NCBI GenBank assembly: GCA_022376515.1 | Contig: WTXI01000035.1 | Location: forward strand, 1-64,000 | Source: Lactifluus volemus | Taxonomy: Eukaryota; Basidiomycota; Agaricomycetes; Russulales; Russulaceae | DNA length: 64,000 nt | Direction of reading: 5' to 3' | Notes under the pieces: model-generated | Seen by the model: the letters and a program-made list of their open reading frames with translations, nothing else | What the model was told of the DNA's origin: nothing | The model's database searches: none | Program-made: the position numbers and the translations under genes | Shown: one piece after another, positions 13,701 to 27,550 of the stretch | Numbering within the stretch: the stretch's first letter is position 1 | How the letters are laid out: the number at the start of each line of letters is the position of its first letter

Positions 13701-16190
13701 TGGAAGTGCTTAGCATCAAGAGCAAAGTGAGCATTGCTTTTCCAGCACTGTCATCTCTGAAGACATGGTTGCTGTCTGACCAGTGGAAGGTGTGTGCACC
13801 CTATAATTGAATATGACATGTAGTGACATTTCATAAAATGTCATCAGGCTTCTGAAACTGTGGAGAACGTTTTGAAATCGTGAATGATGCGTCCGCGTTT
13901 GTGCGGTACTTTGGGATGCCCATGGCAAGGAGCGCTCCGCATATCTACATCTCTGCACTACCATTCGCACCATCCTCTTCCCACATCGTCAAGCATTACC
14001 TTCATCTATTCCCTCGTACATTGTGCCTGGGACGCGGGCAGTTGTCTCATTGGCCAGCATTGGAAATGACGATTCAGGCACATGAAGGACCAGTCGACTC
14101 TGTTGCGTTCTCACCAGACGGACAGCGCATTGCCTCAGGCTCACAGGATTGCACGATTCGTGTGTGGGATGCCACAACGGGGGAGCTCGTAGTGGCCCCT
14201 TTATTGGACACACCGATGAGATCAATTGTGTTGCATTCTCTCCTGACGGGCAGCGCATTGCCTCGTCTTCGGAGGATGGTGCGATTCGGGTGTGGGATGC
14301 CGCAACAGCAGACATCGTAGCAGGGCCATTTACTCGACACACTGGCACCAATGCGGTCAACTCCGTCGCATTCTCCCCGGATGGGGAGCGCATCGCCTCA
14401 GCCTCCGATGATGGCACCATTTGCGTATGGGACGTTAGAAAAGGAGCCATCGTGGCGGGTCCATTTACTGGACACACTAGATTGGTCAGTTGTGTTGCAT
14501 TCTCGCCGGACGGGAAGCGCATCGCCTCAGCCTCAGAGGATTGCACAATTCGCGTGTGGGATGCCACCACAGGAGAGATTATAGCGGGCCCATTCAGTAG
14601 ACACAATGGTCATGTCAACTCGGTCTCTTTCTCGCCTGACGGGCAGCTCATTGCCTCGGCCTCGGCCGATCGCACGATTCACGTATGGGAAGCTGCAACA
14701 GGAGAAGTCATAGTGGGGCCATTTATTGGACACACCGATCAGGTCAACTCTGTTGCTTTCTCGCCAGATGGACAGCTCATTGTCTCGGCCTCATTCGATT
14801 GTACGATTCTTGTGTGGGATTCCGCAACAGGAAACGTTGTAGCAGGCCCGTTTATTGGACACTCCGATCACATCCTTTCTGTTGCATTCTCTCCAGATGG
14901 GCAGCGCATCACATCGGCCTCGTTCGATCGCACGATTCGTGTATGGGGTGCCAGAGCAGTTGCGCCAGTGGGCCCATTTACCGGTCACACCGATTGGGTC
15001 CGCGCTGTTGCATTCTCACCGGATGGCCAACGCATTGCCTCAGCTTCGTATGACCACACAATTTGCATGTGGGATGCCATTACAGGACATGTCGCAGCGG
15101 GTCCATTTACTGGACATACCAGTCCCATTTATTCTGTCACATTCTCTTCATATGGGCAGCGCATTGCCTCTGCCTCGGCAGATTGCACGATTCGGGTGTG
15201 GGATGCCGTGACTGGAGAGGTAGCAGCAGGCCCGTTTACTGGACACGGTAATTTAATCTGGTCGGTCGAATTCTCGCCAGACGGGCGGCATATTGCTTCG
15301 GCGTCAAGTGATTGCACCATTCGTATGTGGGATGCCGCCACAGGAGCGGCCGTTGTGGGCCCGTTTACTGGACACAACGGTCCGGTCTATTCCGTTGCAT
15401 TCTCGCCGGACGGGAAGCGCATCGCCTCAGCTTCCGGAGATCGCACTATTCGTGTGTGGGATGCTGAAAAAGGAGAGACCATAGCAGGCCCGTTTACTGG
15501 ACACACTTATGCGGTTACAACTGTTGCATTTTCTCCAGATGGGAAACACATTTCCTCGGGCTCGGAAGATTGCACAATTCGCATATGGGATGCCTCAACA
15601 GGGGAGGTCATAGTGACCCCATTTACTGGACATACGGCTATGGTCAACGCTGTGGCGTTCTCGCCTGATGGGAAATATATCGCCTCAGCCTCATTCGATT
15701 GCACAGTTCGCATGTGGAAAACCGCAACAGGAGAGGCCATAGCACGCCCATTTACTGGACATACTGGTCAGGTGTATTGCGTCGCATTCTCGCCAGACGG
15801 ACAGTACCTTGCTTCCGCCTCGGAAGACAATACGATTCGCTTATGGGATGTCCCAACAGGGGCGGTAGCAAGGTCATTCACCAAATCGACCGACCCTGTT
15901 GTATTTTCGCCTGGCGGGCAACACATCCCGGCCTCGCAAGATCGTGCGAGTAGTGCGAAGAGGTCGAAGATGTTGAGAAGTTCATGAACAAGTTCCTTGT
16001 TAATGATGATGGGTGGATGTGTGGAGAAGAGGGAGAACTTTTTATGTGGATTCCCCAGATTCACCGACCATATTTTCATAGGTCTAATACCGTCTGGATT
16101 GCAGGCAGACACGAAACTTGGCTTGAACTGGCAAATTTTGTGCACGGATCTGATTGGGCTACAGTATATGTTCACGGTTTATCTAGGTAG
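10790..16190 (+). pseudogene. NLR2: C2-NACHT-WD40 receptor gene with disrupted frames
   Basis: The exon layout is as in NLR3/NLR4: 10,790-10,803; 10,856-10,944; 11,001-11,157; 11,207-11,313 (C2 domain, in frame); then the linker exon from 11,371. Breaks: the linker reads into TGA at 11,493-11,495 after a small deletion. The NACHT exon loses single bases near 12,382 and 12,440, so the P-loop region (about 12,405-12,435) is out of frame and a stop intervenes. The frame is clean again from about 12,520 to 13,790. The last exon has a one-base loss near 13,875 and another in blade 1-2 (near 14,197), then is open through blades 2-14 to 15,987. The conserved tail continues in another frame to 16,190. 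Its 5' flank matches NLR5 and its 3' flank matches NLR4. Confidence 0.72.
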
Positions 16191-17900
16191 TCCCACATTT
16201 TTTATTTCGACATCCTGTCCTATCACGAGACTGTATCTGTAACCGTTTCGATGTAACTCAGACTGTTGGCCTGTTTGTATGTCGCTCACCTGGGTGATTG
16301 TTCTGGAGCGCTCTCAGGTTTTGCCCGCGCTCCGAGTCCCTCACCTTGTTGCAAGCCACCATTGCGGCCACCAGGAACCAAGTACCCAAAACCAGACAAA
16401 CTCCCTAGCGCGTTCCCCACATCAAATCCGCGGAGTTGCGTTTCAGGAGCAAGTGGAGGCGTGATGTGTACGCGAAGACTAGAACCTGGTGCCAGTGTTG
16501 CCGGCCGTTTGCGAGGCTGGCACGCTCAGGAGCATGACGTACGTGTGATTTATCTCCGGCGTGTTTATGTGCTGCAGAACCTTCGGTGCATCAGAAGTTG
16601 CAACGAGGACATTTTTGTCGCCCGTGCCAGTGGGGCCACGAAAGAGATACAGAACCTCATGTACCTCGACGTTAGCGTTGTTGGGGTACAATTCAATTCA
16701 ATTCGACTGCGGACTTGGAGCTATTAGTCGAAGTCCGCCATCGTGCGGAGTCTTGTCTATAGAAAAAACCAAGTTCTGGAGCGTTCAAAGGATTCTGAAC
16801 ATAGCCTGTGGAAGGCAATTCGTCTTCCGTCATGGGCTTGACAGTGGTCTGACACGGGCTGGGTAGGGTCGTAATCCCCATCCTTCCCCTACGACAGCTT
16901 TCTGCCGGGGTATGATGACAATACGTACAGAATGGGACACAGTGACCTAACAATATTATTTCACGATATGGGTTGGAGTACTACCCCTGGTACTAATGCC
17001 GCCTTCGTCCACCCACAGCCACGCGAAATAAAACCGTCACCCGGGCCTGTTCCGGGAATAAACACCGTGTAAAGACCTCGCTTTCAAGAAACTGTTTCGA
17101 TTAATCATCGCACATGGCACATGTCGACGAAATACATCGCAGTAATGGCCATAGTAGCTGAATGAGAGGAGTAACAGAAATCGAAACGTCTCTGAGTCGC
17201 GTGAATAAGATAAGACGGTTTCAACCTACTTTAGGTTCAAATTTAGAAAATCGACGACAGCAGCAACAACCAAAAATTTCCGACGGACTCATTTCCCAAC
17301 AGGTCGACAAGCCATCTTGTTTAGGATGGTACCAATGAGGGACAACGAACGATAGGAATTGTTGTTATTTATTTATCACTGCATTACTACTGCCTAAAAA
17401 GCCATGACGGTCACGACCTACGCTCTCTCATTCCGAGGCAAAGCCCACTCGTGGATTCTCATGCTGCCACCGCACACATGCAACCCGCAGCTCGCACTAG
17501 CAACTACGCCCTCCCTGAACTACTTGGCGTGGCATCCTCGAAGTCAATAACACGCGTGCAGTGGGACCACCGCAGAATCGGCGAGCTTGGGCACTCAGCA
17601 AGACTAGCCAGAGGACGTCATCGCAGCGAGACAGACATCTGGGAGGAAAACGATAAGTACATCATGGCCGAGTCACTGATTGCCGCATACATGCCAGTTT
17701 ATGGGCAACAGGCTGTTCTGGGAAGGGGAGAAGGAGAGACATGCGAGGGCTGGAAGAGACACACAGGAAGCTACTTGAATGATTTTACGAATAGATGCAT
17801 ATATGCGTAGATGATACATCCCTTGCGCCAGCAGTATGGTTGTAGGCTTGTAGCGTTAAAGAGTTGTCATGACACAGACATAGATCGGAGGCCGTGGCTT
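16191..17900. repeat. Type II NLR 3' flank, unit 2
   Basis: Non-coding spacer shared with the sequence after NLR4 (36,560-37,520) and more distantly with the type I flanks (a common block around 16,560-16,680 carrying the sequence for Ala-Ser-Glu-Ala-like codons is also in the other flanks). About 400 bases near 16,950-17,400 have no obvious partner after NLR4. The reading frame at 17,451-17,810 is not conserved in the other copy, so I do not call a gene. Confidence 0.55.
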
Positions 17901-19586
17901 TATGGCATAGTCGCGGGGTAGTGTCTGGAGGATGTCGTTGTCCAAGCACTCGAGTCTTACTGTGACTGTTATGTGCACTTTTTCTTCTAAGGAGAACATA
18001 CCTCTACGGAGGAGCTGAGAGAAAACAACATAATGTTTCTCCTGGGAACGACTGTGACAACAGGCATCCATCTTGTCATGGTGGATATGTAGAACACGTT
18101 TGCCCCAGAACGTGTAACAGCATGTCAAGATATAAACGAAAAGTTTTACCTATTTTTATAATTACTTAGGACAGTGGACGGGAGGAGGAAGCGGTGGCCT
18201 CATCACGTGAGGATTTCTCTTCGTTGCCGCGGTCACTGGGTCAGCTCCGAGCAGGGATCTCATGTCAGCTTCATCAGCTTCACCTCAACTCCACCGTCGC
18301 CACCACTCGGATGGTGCTCCGCTACGGATCTCCCCGCTTTCGTCTTCAGATTCCTCAAAAAAAGTTACGCTTTCCGTGCCAAGTGCGTCCCACATCTCCG
18401 TCCCTCCACTCCTTATTCCTTGCGATGATAGTACAGTAGCTCTCTCGCGTAAATCCACCTCTTCCTGCTCGCCTCATTGCGCACCGCGTGCCCTCATCCA
18501 CGGGCACAGGCTCAAGGCCACCGGACAGTTCATCAAAGTGCGGCAACAATTCTATCTCGCTCTGGTCCTTTGGCACTGTGTGGGGCATATTGCGTGCGAA
18601 GATTCATGGCGGACAGATACGGAGAAAGAGATTATTGAACTCGGTGCGTATTTCTATCCAAACTCCTTTTTTTTCGGGAAGGCTCATACAATGGGCGTAG
18701 ATGTAGACCCGCATATCGGGTCATGTTTCGGGGCTCCCTGTTTGCACTGACGACATTCCCGGAAAATCACTGGTACTGTACTGGTTTCAAATTTGACCCA
18801 TACACTGTAGGCGCTCGACGTACAACTAAGGTATGCGGACTATGGGATACAGAAGTTTACATTCTCAATTTTAAAGCTTCCTGAACTTTGAGGGAACTTG
18901 AGCGTCTCATTTCAAGTTGACTTGTTGATTTACGGAGTAGGACTTTCCCTATAAGATTTTGCGTATTCCATTCTAGTTTATACTACATCCATGGGCATCT
19001 TTACGAAGTTATTAGGACTAATCATACTTAATATCTGTTTCTGTCTAATGTTGGAATAGACAAATGACCTAAATTTCCGTTTCACTCGACGCTTAGCCTC
19101 TTCCATATTTTTTAATCAAAGCTCAGAAGAACAGGCCTGGGATGTCTAGAACAGTGATGCAACATGCTGTGAAGGTGGTAAGGGAGAGACAAGGGGCCGC
19201 GCCTTCGCCAGGACATGGTCCTTTTCCACACTTGGGCGTGTTTCAGCTTGCTGGTCTTGCCAAAGTAGGGGAAGCTGACGATGCCAACAACAACACGGTT
19301 TTTGGGAAGATAGAGGAGCGCCTGTAAAAAAGCACCGCCGCCGCGGCAGACTCGTGTTACGGTGGTGAGCTTGTAATCGCTCACACCATGCTGTCAGTGT
19401 CGTTCCCAATATGGTGCGTGACCTGGGAGTCTAATAAGGCCAACTGTGAGCGCTGGAACGTGACAATGATGTTTGTTGTTTGTTCCAGAGTCAAGCGCCT
19501 TCGTGGTGCGTGCCTCAATCTCTCATACTCTTCCCTTCCTCACCTATACTGTATTTCCCTGCAAAGTACATTCCAAGCACACCAAG
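17901..19586. repeat. NLR3 upstream spacer
   Basis: This spacer contains a block (about 18,170-18,750) with homologs at 29,820-30,300 and 37,880-38,340, then the region leading into the NLR3 start that is shared by all five NLRs. No conserved coding frame was found. The last 200 bases probably hold the NLR3 promoter and 5' leader. Confidence 0.5.
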
Positions 19587-22500
19587 ATGATACCAACATT
19601 GTATGTCGAGCTCTCTCTCTCACTTTATGTTTTCGCTATTAATCATGCCCTCAGCCCAGACCCTCAAAGCTCCGGAATACGGCCCATCACTCGCGCTCAA
19701 GTCACCAAAACGCAACCAATCTCCCTTCCTCTTCTAGTGACCAGTACGTATCTTCATAATCTGGCTCTGAAATTATTGATTTTTGGTCTCGTTAGTCCTC
19801 AGAGCTCATAACCTTCCCCATCTCAAGAGCGTCCTTGGGAAAGACAGACGATTTTACGCTACTGTGACGTACGGGGAGAGAACATGGCAAACACGACCCG
19901 TGCGGAGCATCGCTCAACGCGTTGAATGGAACGAGAATGTCGACACATTGTGGGAAATGACCTACTTTGATTCCAACTGAATTTACAGCTGAGCCTCCAG
20001 CAGTGCTGTAGACCCACTCTCCCGTATCACAATATCACTCTATGCGAAAAAGAGAATGTCGACGGACATGCTTATCGGAAGGCAGGAGATTGTCTGTGAA
20101 CCCCGAGACGGTCCGTCTAGTTACTGGAATTCTTGCTGATGCTTCTAGCTGAACGTGCCACTTGAAGAATTTGACATTATTTTCAGTAGCGCTGGCGGAA
20201 ATGCCGGACATAGTACACCGGAGCCAGCCACAATCTTTGTAACCATCGCCGTGTCAGCAAGCACAAGTCCCTCTCTGACTGAGGTGGCCAACACTCCGAA
20301 CCCCACAACGACGGATGTGGCTAGCCCTGTGACTGAAGGAAGCGCAACACGTCCCGATCTCCAATCAATTAGTGAAATCACACAAACCACCGCAATTAAC
20401 GACTCTTTATCCCCATTACCGAGCCCCATCAAGAGCGATAGTCCTGGGCGACTGGCAATAGCAGAGATGTCACGTGATACACTCCGTCGTGCTGAGGAAA
20501 CCGTGGATACCATGAAAACGTGGAAAACTGCTGTTAGTGTTATCAAGCGCGTGATGGACACCGTCAGCCCAATTGCAGCAGTATGCCCAACACCGTTTTT
20601 CTCCATCCGTCCTGAACTAACTCGCCGCTGTTCAGCTGAACCCCTATGCAAATCTAGCATGGAGCATGCTCTCAAAGATCCCGGAGGTGTGTTGGCTTGT
20701 CTTCTCGGAGATACGGAATATTCACTCTTTCTTTCCTTTTCCGCCAGACTTTGCTACGACAGGTCGAGCGTGATGGTAACATCCAAACACTGCTCAAGGC
20801 GATTCGCGATGCGTTTGAATTTACGGAAGCGGCCGATACGTTAAGAGACATCAAGCCAGAGTCTAGGCAAGCAACGATCCTCGAGGATATGCTGAAATGT
20901 GTCTCGGAATGTGCCGAATTTATCAGATCGTATGCGGAGGACGTAACAGTTGGTACGTCTGGGACTCTTGGCCTCTCTCGTTGGTCGTTATGAACACGTG
21001 ATTTATAGGAACACGGACTTTGAAGAATATCGTTGGCCAAGTTGATGAAAAGATCGATCAGTACCGCGTCAACCTCATCCAACTCCGAGACACATTCCTC
21101 GCCTGTGCTGCTGTCATGACCGAGATTACTGTCATAGAAGTTGGTGCATAATTTTCATATTCACTCCGTCTTAGGATCGGGGATCTAACGAGAAGAAACT
21201 AGAATTGGACGCGAAAATCAGAGAATTGCCTTACAAAGGAGGGTGGCGATTCGGGGAGGAGAAACGCTGTCTTCCAGGCACACGCGAAGATTTCCTGGAT
21301 CATATTTTCAAGTGGATCAAGAATCCGGAGTCCAAACGTGGGCTCGTTCTCCTTGGGCAAGCTGGCACAGGAAAGTCTTCGATTGCACATGAGGTCGCAC
21401 GTTGCTTCGATGACAAGTGTCTGGCCTCTTACTTCACCTTTTTGCGGAGCGAGCAGTCCAAGCACGATGCCTACCAGCTCTTCACGACAATTGCGCGCGA
21501 TCTCTCCGATCGAAATCTTGCGTTCAAACACGCCCTCGGGAGAGTCATCAAGGATAAATCTTCCCTTCGCGCTACCCGAGACTATCGTACACTTTTTGAA
21601 TCCCTCCTCCTTGAGCCGCTTAGGAACGTGCGTCTCCCGGGTCCGATTCTCATCATCATCGACGCATTAGATGAGAGCGGGGACGCGATCGGAGACATCG
21701 GGTTACACTCATTCCTCGCGGAACATCTCATTGACCTCCCGCCGGCGTTCCGCATACTCATCACCTCGAGGCTGGAAGATGGTATCGAACCTGCATTCAC
21801 AGAAGCATTATCTGTTGACACCCTCTACATGGACGATGAGAAATTGGCTGCCAAGACGGAGAAAGATATTAGCTTGTATCTTGAGAAGAAGCTCCCTCGG
21901 GACCTGTTCCATGACCATGGTGCCGAACTTGCAAAGGCAGCAGAGGGCTTGTTCCAGTGGGCCGCGGTTGCATCCGGATTCATAAATCGACCTCCTGCTA
22001 GTTTCGGGTTCAGCAAGAAGAAGTGTGTACAGCGTCTGTTAGGACAATTTCGAGATCACCATGGACAAGATCCGTTGGACAAATTATACATAGAAATTCT
22101 CGAGGGGTACTTCTTACCGCACGAAGCGCAGATTCTATTTCGGTCCGTCATGGGACATCTTCTTGCTGCAATTGAGCCGCTCTCGATACAATCCTTAATC
22201 ACCTTGCGTCGATATGCCCCAATCGATGACGCCGAGGATTCCGATCCTGTGGTTGAAATGCTCCGTCACCTCGGCTCGCTGCTGAGTCACGTGACTTCAT
22301 CGGATCATACTCGTCCCATCATTCCTCTCCATACATCATTCCGTGACTTTCTGACTAGCAAGAAGAGTGATATGTTTTATGTGGACCTTGACGATGCTCA
22401 TCGTCAGTTGGCACATTCCTGCGTTAGTTTGATGCTCGACAAGCTCAAGTTTAACATTTGCGAACTCGAGTCATCATACCATGCAAACAGCGATGTCCTA

Positions 22501-25136
22501 GACCTTAATTCTCGAATTTCCAAACACGTCCCTCCTGCTCTATCGTATTCCTGCGTTTCTTGGAACAGCCACTTAGAACATGTCGCTTTGGATCAAGACC
22601 TCTTCGCAAAGCTTCGATCCCTGTTCGAGACGAAGTTTCCGTTTTGGCTAGAAGTGCTTAGCATCAAGAGCAAAGTGAGCGTCGCTTTACTAGCATTATC
22701 ATCTCTGAAGACGTGGTTGCTGTCCGACCAGTGGAAGGTGTGTACATCCTATAATTGACTTGTGACGATTACAATTAATCACAACAGCCTTCTCACGCTG
22801 TCGAGAATTTGTTGGCATTTGTAGATGATGCGTCCGCATTTGTGCGGTACTTTGGGATGCCCATGGCAAGGAGTGCTCCGCATATCTACATCTCTGCATT
22901 ACCATTCGCACCATCCTCTTCCCACATCGTCAAGAATTACCTCCATCTATTCCCTCGTACTTTGTGCTTGGGACGCGGGCAGTTGTCTCATTGGCCGGCA
23001 TTGGAAATGACGATTCAGGCACATGAAGCATCAGTCGAGTCTATTGCGTTCTCGCCAAATGGGCAGCATATTGCCTCGGGCTCGCGCGACTGTACGACTC
23101 GGGTGTGGGATGCCACAACAGGGGAGCTCATAGTGCGCCCCTTTATTGGACACACTGACTTGGTCATCTGTGTTGCATTCTCTCCTGACGGGCAGCACAT
23201 TGCCTCGGGCTCGGCAGACGGTATGATTCGGGTGTGGGACGCTGCAACAGGCGAGATCTTCGCTGGTCCGTTTAGTAATGACACCAGCACGGTCTATTCT
23301 GTGGCATACTCTCCAGACGGGGAGCGCATCGCCTCAGCCTTGGACAATGGCACGATTTGCGTATGGGATGTTGCAAAAGGAACCATCACGGCAGGCCCAT
23401 TTATTGGACACACTGCATGGGTCCGTTGTGTTGTCTTCTCGCCGGATGGGAAGTGCATTGCCTCAGCCTCCGGAGATCGCACAATTCGTGTATGGGATGC
23501 CACCACAGGACACCTTGTAGCGGGCCCATTCACTAGACATACTAATAGTGTCTATTCGGTCTGTTTCTCTCCTGACGGGCAGCTCATCGCCTCGGCCTCG
23601 GCCGATCGCATGATTTACGTGTGGAATGCGGCAACAGGAGAGGTCATAGTGGGGCCATTTATTGGACACACCGATGAGGTCAACTCTGTTGCTTTCTCTC
23701 CAAATGGGCAGCTCATTTCCTCCGCCTCATTTGATTCTACCATTCGTGTGTGGGATTCTGCAACTGGAGACGTTGTAGCAGGCCCGCTTATTGGACACAC
23801 CGATCAGGCTTTCTCCGTTGCATTTTCTCCAGACGGGCAACGCATCGCATCGGCCTCGTTCGATCGCACAATTCGTGTGTGGGGTGTCAAAGAAGATGCA
23901 GTAGTGGCCCGATTTCCCGGTCATACCGATTGGGTCTTCGCTGTCGCATTCTCACCAGATGGCCAGCGCCTTGCCTCAGCTTCGTATGATCACACAATTT
24001 ACTTGTGGGATGTCATAACAGGACATGTCGCAGCTGGCCCATTTACTGGACACAGCGCTTGCATTTGTTCTGTTGCATTCTCTCCAGATGGGCAACACAT
24101 TGCCTCGGCTTCAGAAGATTGCACGATTCGGGTGTGGGATGCCGTAACAGGAGGTGTAGCAGCAGGCCCGTTTACTGGACACACTGATAAAGTCAGGTCT
24201 GTCGCATTCTCACCAGACGGGCGGCATATTGCCTCAGCTTCAAACGATTTCACCATTCGCATGTGGGATGCCACCACAGGAGCGGCCATTGTGGGCCCAT
24301 TTGCTGGACACACCGATCCGGTCCTTTCTGTTGCATTCTCGCCGGATGGGAAACGCATCGCCTCGACCTCTCGAGATCTCACGATTCGTGTGTGGTGTGC
24401 TGAAAAAGGAGAGGTCATAGCAGGCCCGTTCACGGGACACACTCAGATGGTCTTGTCTGTTGCATTTTCTCCAGATGGGAAATACATCACCTCGGCGTCG
24501 GCAGATAACACCATTCGGATGTGGGACGCTGCAACAGGAGAGGTCGTAGCGGCACCATTTACCGGACATACAGATGAGATCTGGTCTGTTGCGTTCTCGC
24601 CTGACGGGCAACGTATCGCCTCAGCCTCATTCGATCGCACGATTCGCGTGTGGAATTCCGCGACGGGAGAGGCCGTAACAAGCCCATTTACTGGACACAC
24701 GGGTAAGGTGGTTTGTGTTGCATTCTCGCCTGACGGGCGGTACATTGCTTCGGCTTCGGAAGATCACACGATTCGCCTATGGGATGCCCCAACGGGAGTG
24801 GTAGCAAGATCGTCTCCTGAATACAGCAAATCGGTCGACCCTGTTGTATTCTTGTCGGACCTGCAGCGCATCGCGACCTCACAAGATCATGCCGTTAGTG
24901 CGAAGGTCAGAATAGAAGATGTTGAGAAGGTCGATTTCATGAACAAGTTCCTAGTTAATGATGATGGGTGGATGTGTGGGGAAGAGGGAGAACTTCTTTT
25001 GTGGATTCCCCAGGTTCACCGACCCTATTTTCATAGGTCCAACACCGTATGGATTGCAGGCAGATACGAAACTTGGCTTGAACTGACAAACTTTGTGCAC
25101 GGATCAGATTGGGCTACAGTATATCATGATATTTAA
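19587..25136 (+). CDS. NLR3: intact C2-NACHT-WD40 NLR receptor
   Basis: Predicted intracellular receptor. Model exons: 19,587-19,600; 19,655-19,743; 19,796-19,949; 20,004-20,110; 20,168-20,580; 20,636-20,686; 20,748-20,952; 21,009-21,143; 21,203-22,737; 22,788-25,136. All introns are GT/AG and 50-61 nt; the sum is 5,052 nt, or 1,683 residues. C2 domain about residues 30-120 (LRAHNLPHLK start, YAKKRMSTD segment); Pro/Ser/Thr-rich then helical linker to about 390; NACHT with P-loop GQAGTGKSS (near 21,355-21,381) and Walker B IIIDALDESG (near 21,650); 14 WD40 repeats from about 23,020 to 24,830, each roughly 43 residues of the VAFSPDG / IASAS / TIRVWD / GPFTGHT type, giving two seven-bladed propellers; then a conserved tail with DDGWMCGEEGELL. 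The start was chosen because the 14-nt first exon is conserved in five paralogs. NLRs of this build act in fungal non-self recognition; the ligand is unknown. Confidence 0.85.
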
Positions 25137-26569
25137 ATTGAGTCAGTTCAAGTCGTCGTCACGGTTACAGTTTCAAAATCTCTATTTATCCCGAGATTGT
25201 ATCTATTACTGTTATTTTCTAGTGGCTGTGCTTGTCTATATATCAGTCACAAAGAAATGTCTGGGTGATTGTCTAAAGCGCTGACAGGCTTTGCTTGCGC
25301 TTCTCTGACGTTTTTCCACTACGAACAAACAACACCTTTAGGGACTGGACCGTTCACCCAGCGATTCCCCATCTCAAATCCGCAAGCCCGTTCTACGTCG
25401 TTTTAGTGTTGAGAATATTGCCCGTTACAGCGGCGCACTGAGGATTGTAGGGTGCATGACAAGTGCACTCGGGACTCGAGGACCCGGCAGGTGAAGGAGC
25501 AGCGTGTACGTCAGGTGCTGCCAATGGGTCGACTGTGGAGCTTGTAGATACTCCAGAGCATGACATCTCATCGTTCATCTTGAGCATGTGAAGTTTCTGC
25601 GGGCCTTCGACTCGGATGCATCAGAAGCCACGACGAAGTCCTCGTTGCCATCCCTTTGGCTATAACAGAGACTACTCGTGTTCCTCGACGTGACGACGTC
25701 AATGGCTAGGGGTGCTACTTGACGACCCACAATAGTCCCATAGATTGAGTTCGGTGCTTGCTTGCTTCGCTGTTCACATATCATTCGCGTTTTCAATTTC
25801 ATGTGACACGACGTCAGGTGTACTTTACCCGACTCTCACCACCGACATCGCTTTTCATCACCCGATCGTCGTTATCATCTTCCATTAGTAGATCCTTCTA
25901 TCCGAGGTATCCATATCGCACAACAGAATATTTTCTTGACAACATTGTGAACCGGCGGTTTTCTACAACTTCAGAGAATGTAGACATTGATGTTTCCGTG
26001 CAATTTCAGTGTCAGATAGGCAAGCCCGAGTCTGCATGCATGAAATAGGTCATAGTTTTGAGTGCCTGTCTGCCCATGTATTTTAGAGAAAATCGCCAAT
26101 ACTCAAACGGTTACAGGCCCGGGGCGCTCAACGACGTTGCCCAATATTTGTTGTTTGTTATTTGTTCGCATCGTGGATGATCTTGATTCACCTGCACGTG
26201 ATCCGGCAATTGCCGTCGTTGGCCATGCCAAATCTGGAATCCTAGTCAACCGCAGTCAGCTAAAGCCTGTTGTCGTCGTTCGATCAAAAATGAGACTTTT
26301 GGATAATTGGTGGACAAGCTGGCCCGAGTCACGGCGCTTGACGTCCCCCCTCGTGTGTACAAGCCTTGTCATTGCAAACAGGGGCAGCGCTCCCAGCAAC
26401 TTGAAAGGGACAGCATGGTAATTGAGAGACTACTATGCGTTCTCTGTTTTTATATACAGGTTACACTGGCATTGGCCCACTACTAGTATCATCGAAAGAT
26501 TACTCAACCCTGCCCGTATCCAGAACCGGGAGGCGGCCGCGTACATGTCGACACGCCCCAAGTCTAATC
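25137..26569. repeat. Type I NLR 3' flank, copy B
   Basis: Second copy of the spacer at 5,642-7,027, in the same orientation, with scattered substitutions and a short extra stretch near 26,225-26,280. No gene seen. Confidence 0.7.
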
Positions 26570-27114
26570 CTAGCGCACGTTGATGCTGATGGTGATCGCT
26601 TGTATATCAAGCTTCTCCTTATCCCACTATCCCACCCACAATTCCCAAATATAGTTTCCAAAGCTGACGCACAAAAATAAAAACAAATCAGATACCCAAA
26701 GCCCCCAAAGAATAAAAGAGGGGTTGGGAAGGGTGGCGCAATAGTAGTACGTACGACGTTCCGAGTCCAATATAAATCTTGTTCCATTACGGCACACACT
26801 GCCGCGACGTTCTCGGCCTCGACGATGAGCAAGCTCCCATTGAGTTTGTCCAAATTGGTCGGATCAGCTAATGGGCCTGCGATCTCTAATGCGATTATTC
26901 AGAATGTTGAACGTAGGTCGGAGACAAGATGTCGCAATTAGTGCTCGCTCAACTTATGATACCCTCTTCGGTGAGACGATCGAGGCGTGTTTTGTGCTCA
27001 GCCCGCACGTCGAGCCTGCGCGAGTATGCATCTGGATCTGTAATTGTCCGGTGCCCAGACGACAATGGTCTATTTTGTGGGAATATTCGAATCGGCGCCA
27101 GCGCTGGATGCCAT
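26570..27114 (-). pseudogene. YCII-domain protein, copy B (broken)
   Basis: Three-exon duplicate of YCII-C. The start codon is at 27,112-27,114. A TAG replaces the glutamine codon just before the Thr-x-Val-Val-Trp-Ala-Pro strand, and one base is inserted shortly after, in the Asp-Asn-Thr-Asp stretch. The first exon's end (Thr-Glu-Glu-Gly-Ile-Ile) and the second exon (Ala-Gly-Pro-Leu-Ala-Asp-Pro-Thr-Asn) are otherwise well kept. The copy confirms where the intron lies and shows which base is missing in copy C. Confidence 0.7.
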
Positions 27115-27550
27115 TTTTTCTCAAGAAGTGGGTGAGTGAGGAGAGGGATTGCGACTTTTAGGTAGATTACTCCTTATAAAGCAAGTTGCGTTTCCCCGCC
27201 GGGTATATCAATTATCATCGCTTCGCTCGGCGGAATGACGTCATTGTCGGTTTCGAGTAACTAGCCATTCGCTCAGAGATAAAGGGTGCGCTGCCCTACA
27301 AAATCGCTTGGGAGTTTTGTAAATCTTAATGAACATGGTCTACGGGACGGCGTGGTCCCAAAGCAGCGAGCAATGCGATTATTAGTCGCCCGTCTCAATA
27401 AATGTTCGCTCCAAAAAGAAAATTTTCTACCGATTCCTTGATCATACTCTATATACCCTCGAGAAATAAATTTGGGTTGAACCTACAGAACAAAAATCCC
27501 TATCTCTCCCAATCTTACACAGTTTTTTGGGGGGCTTTCTGGCTCGCCCG

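Noticed and set aside
17451..17810. 119-codon plus-strand frame in the NLR2 spacer
   Set aside because: The homologous spacer after NLR4 does not keep the frame.
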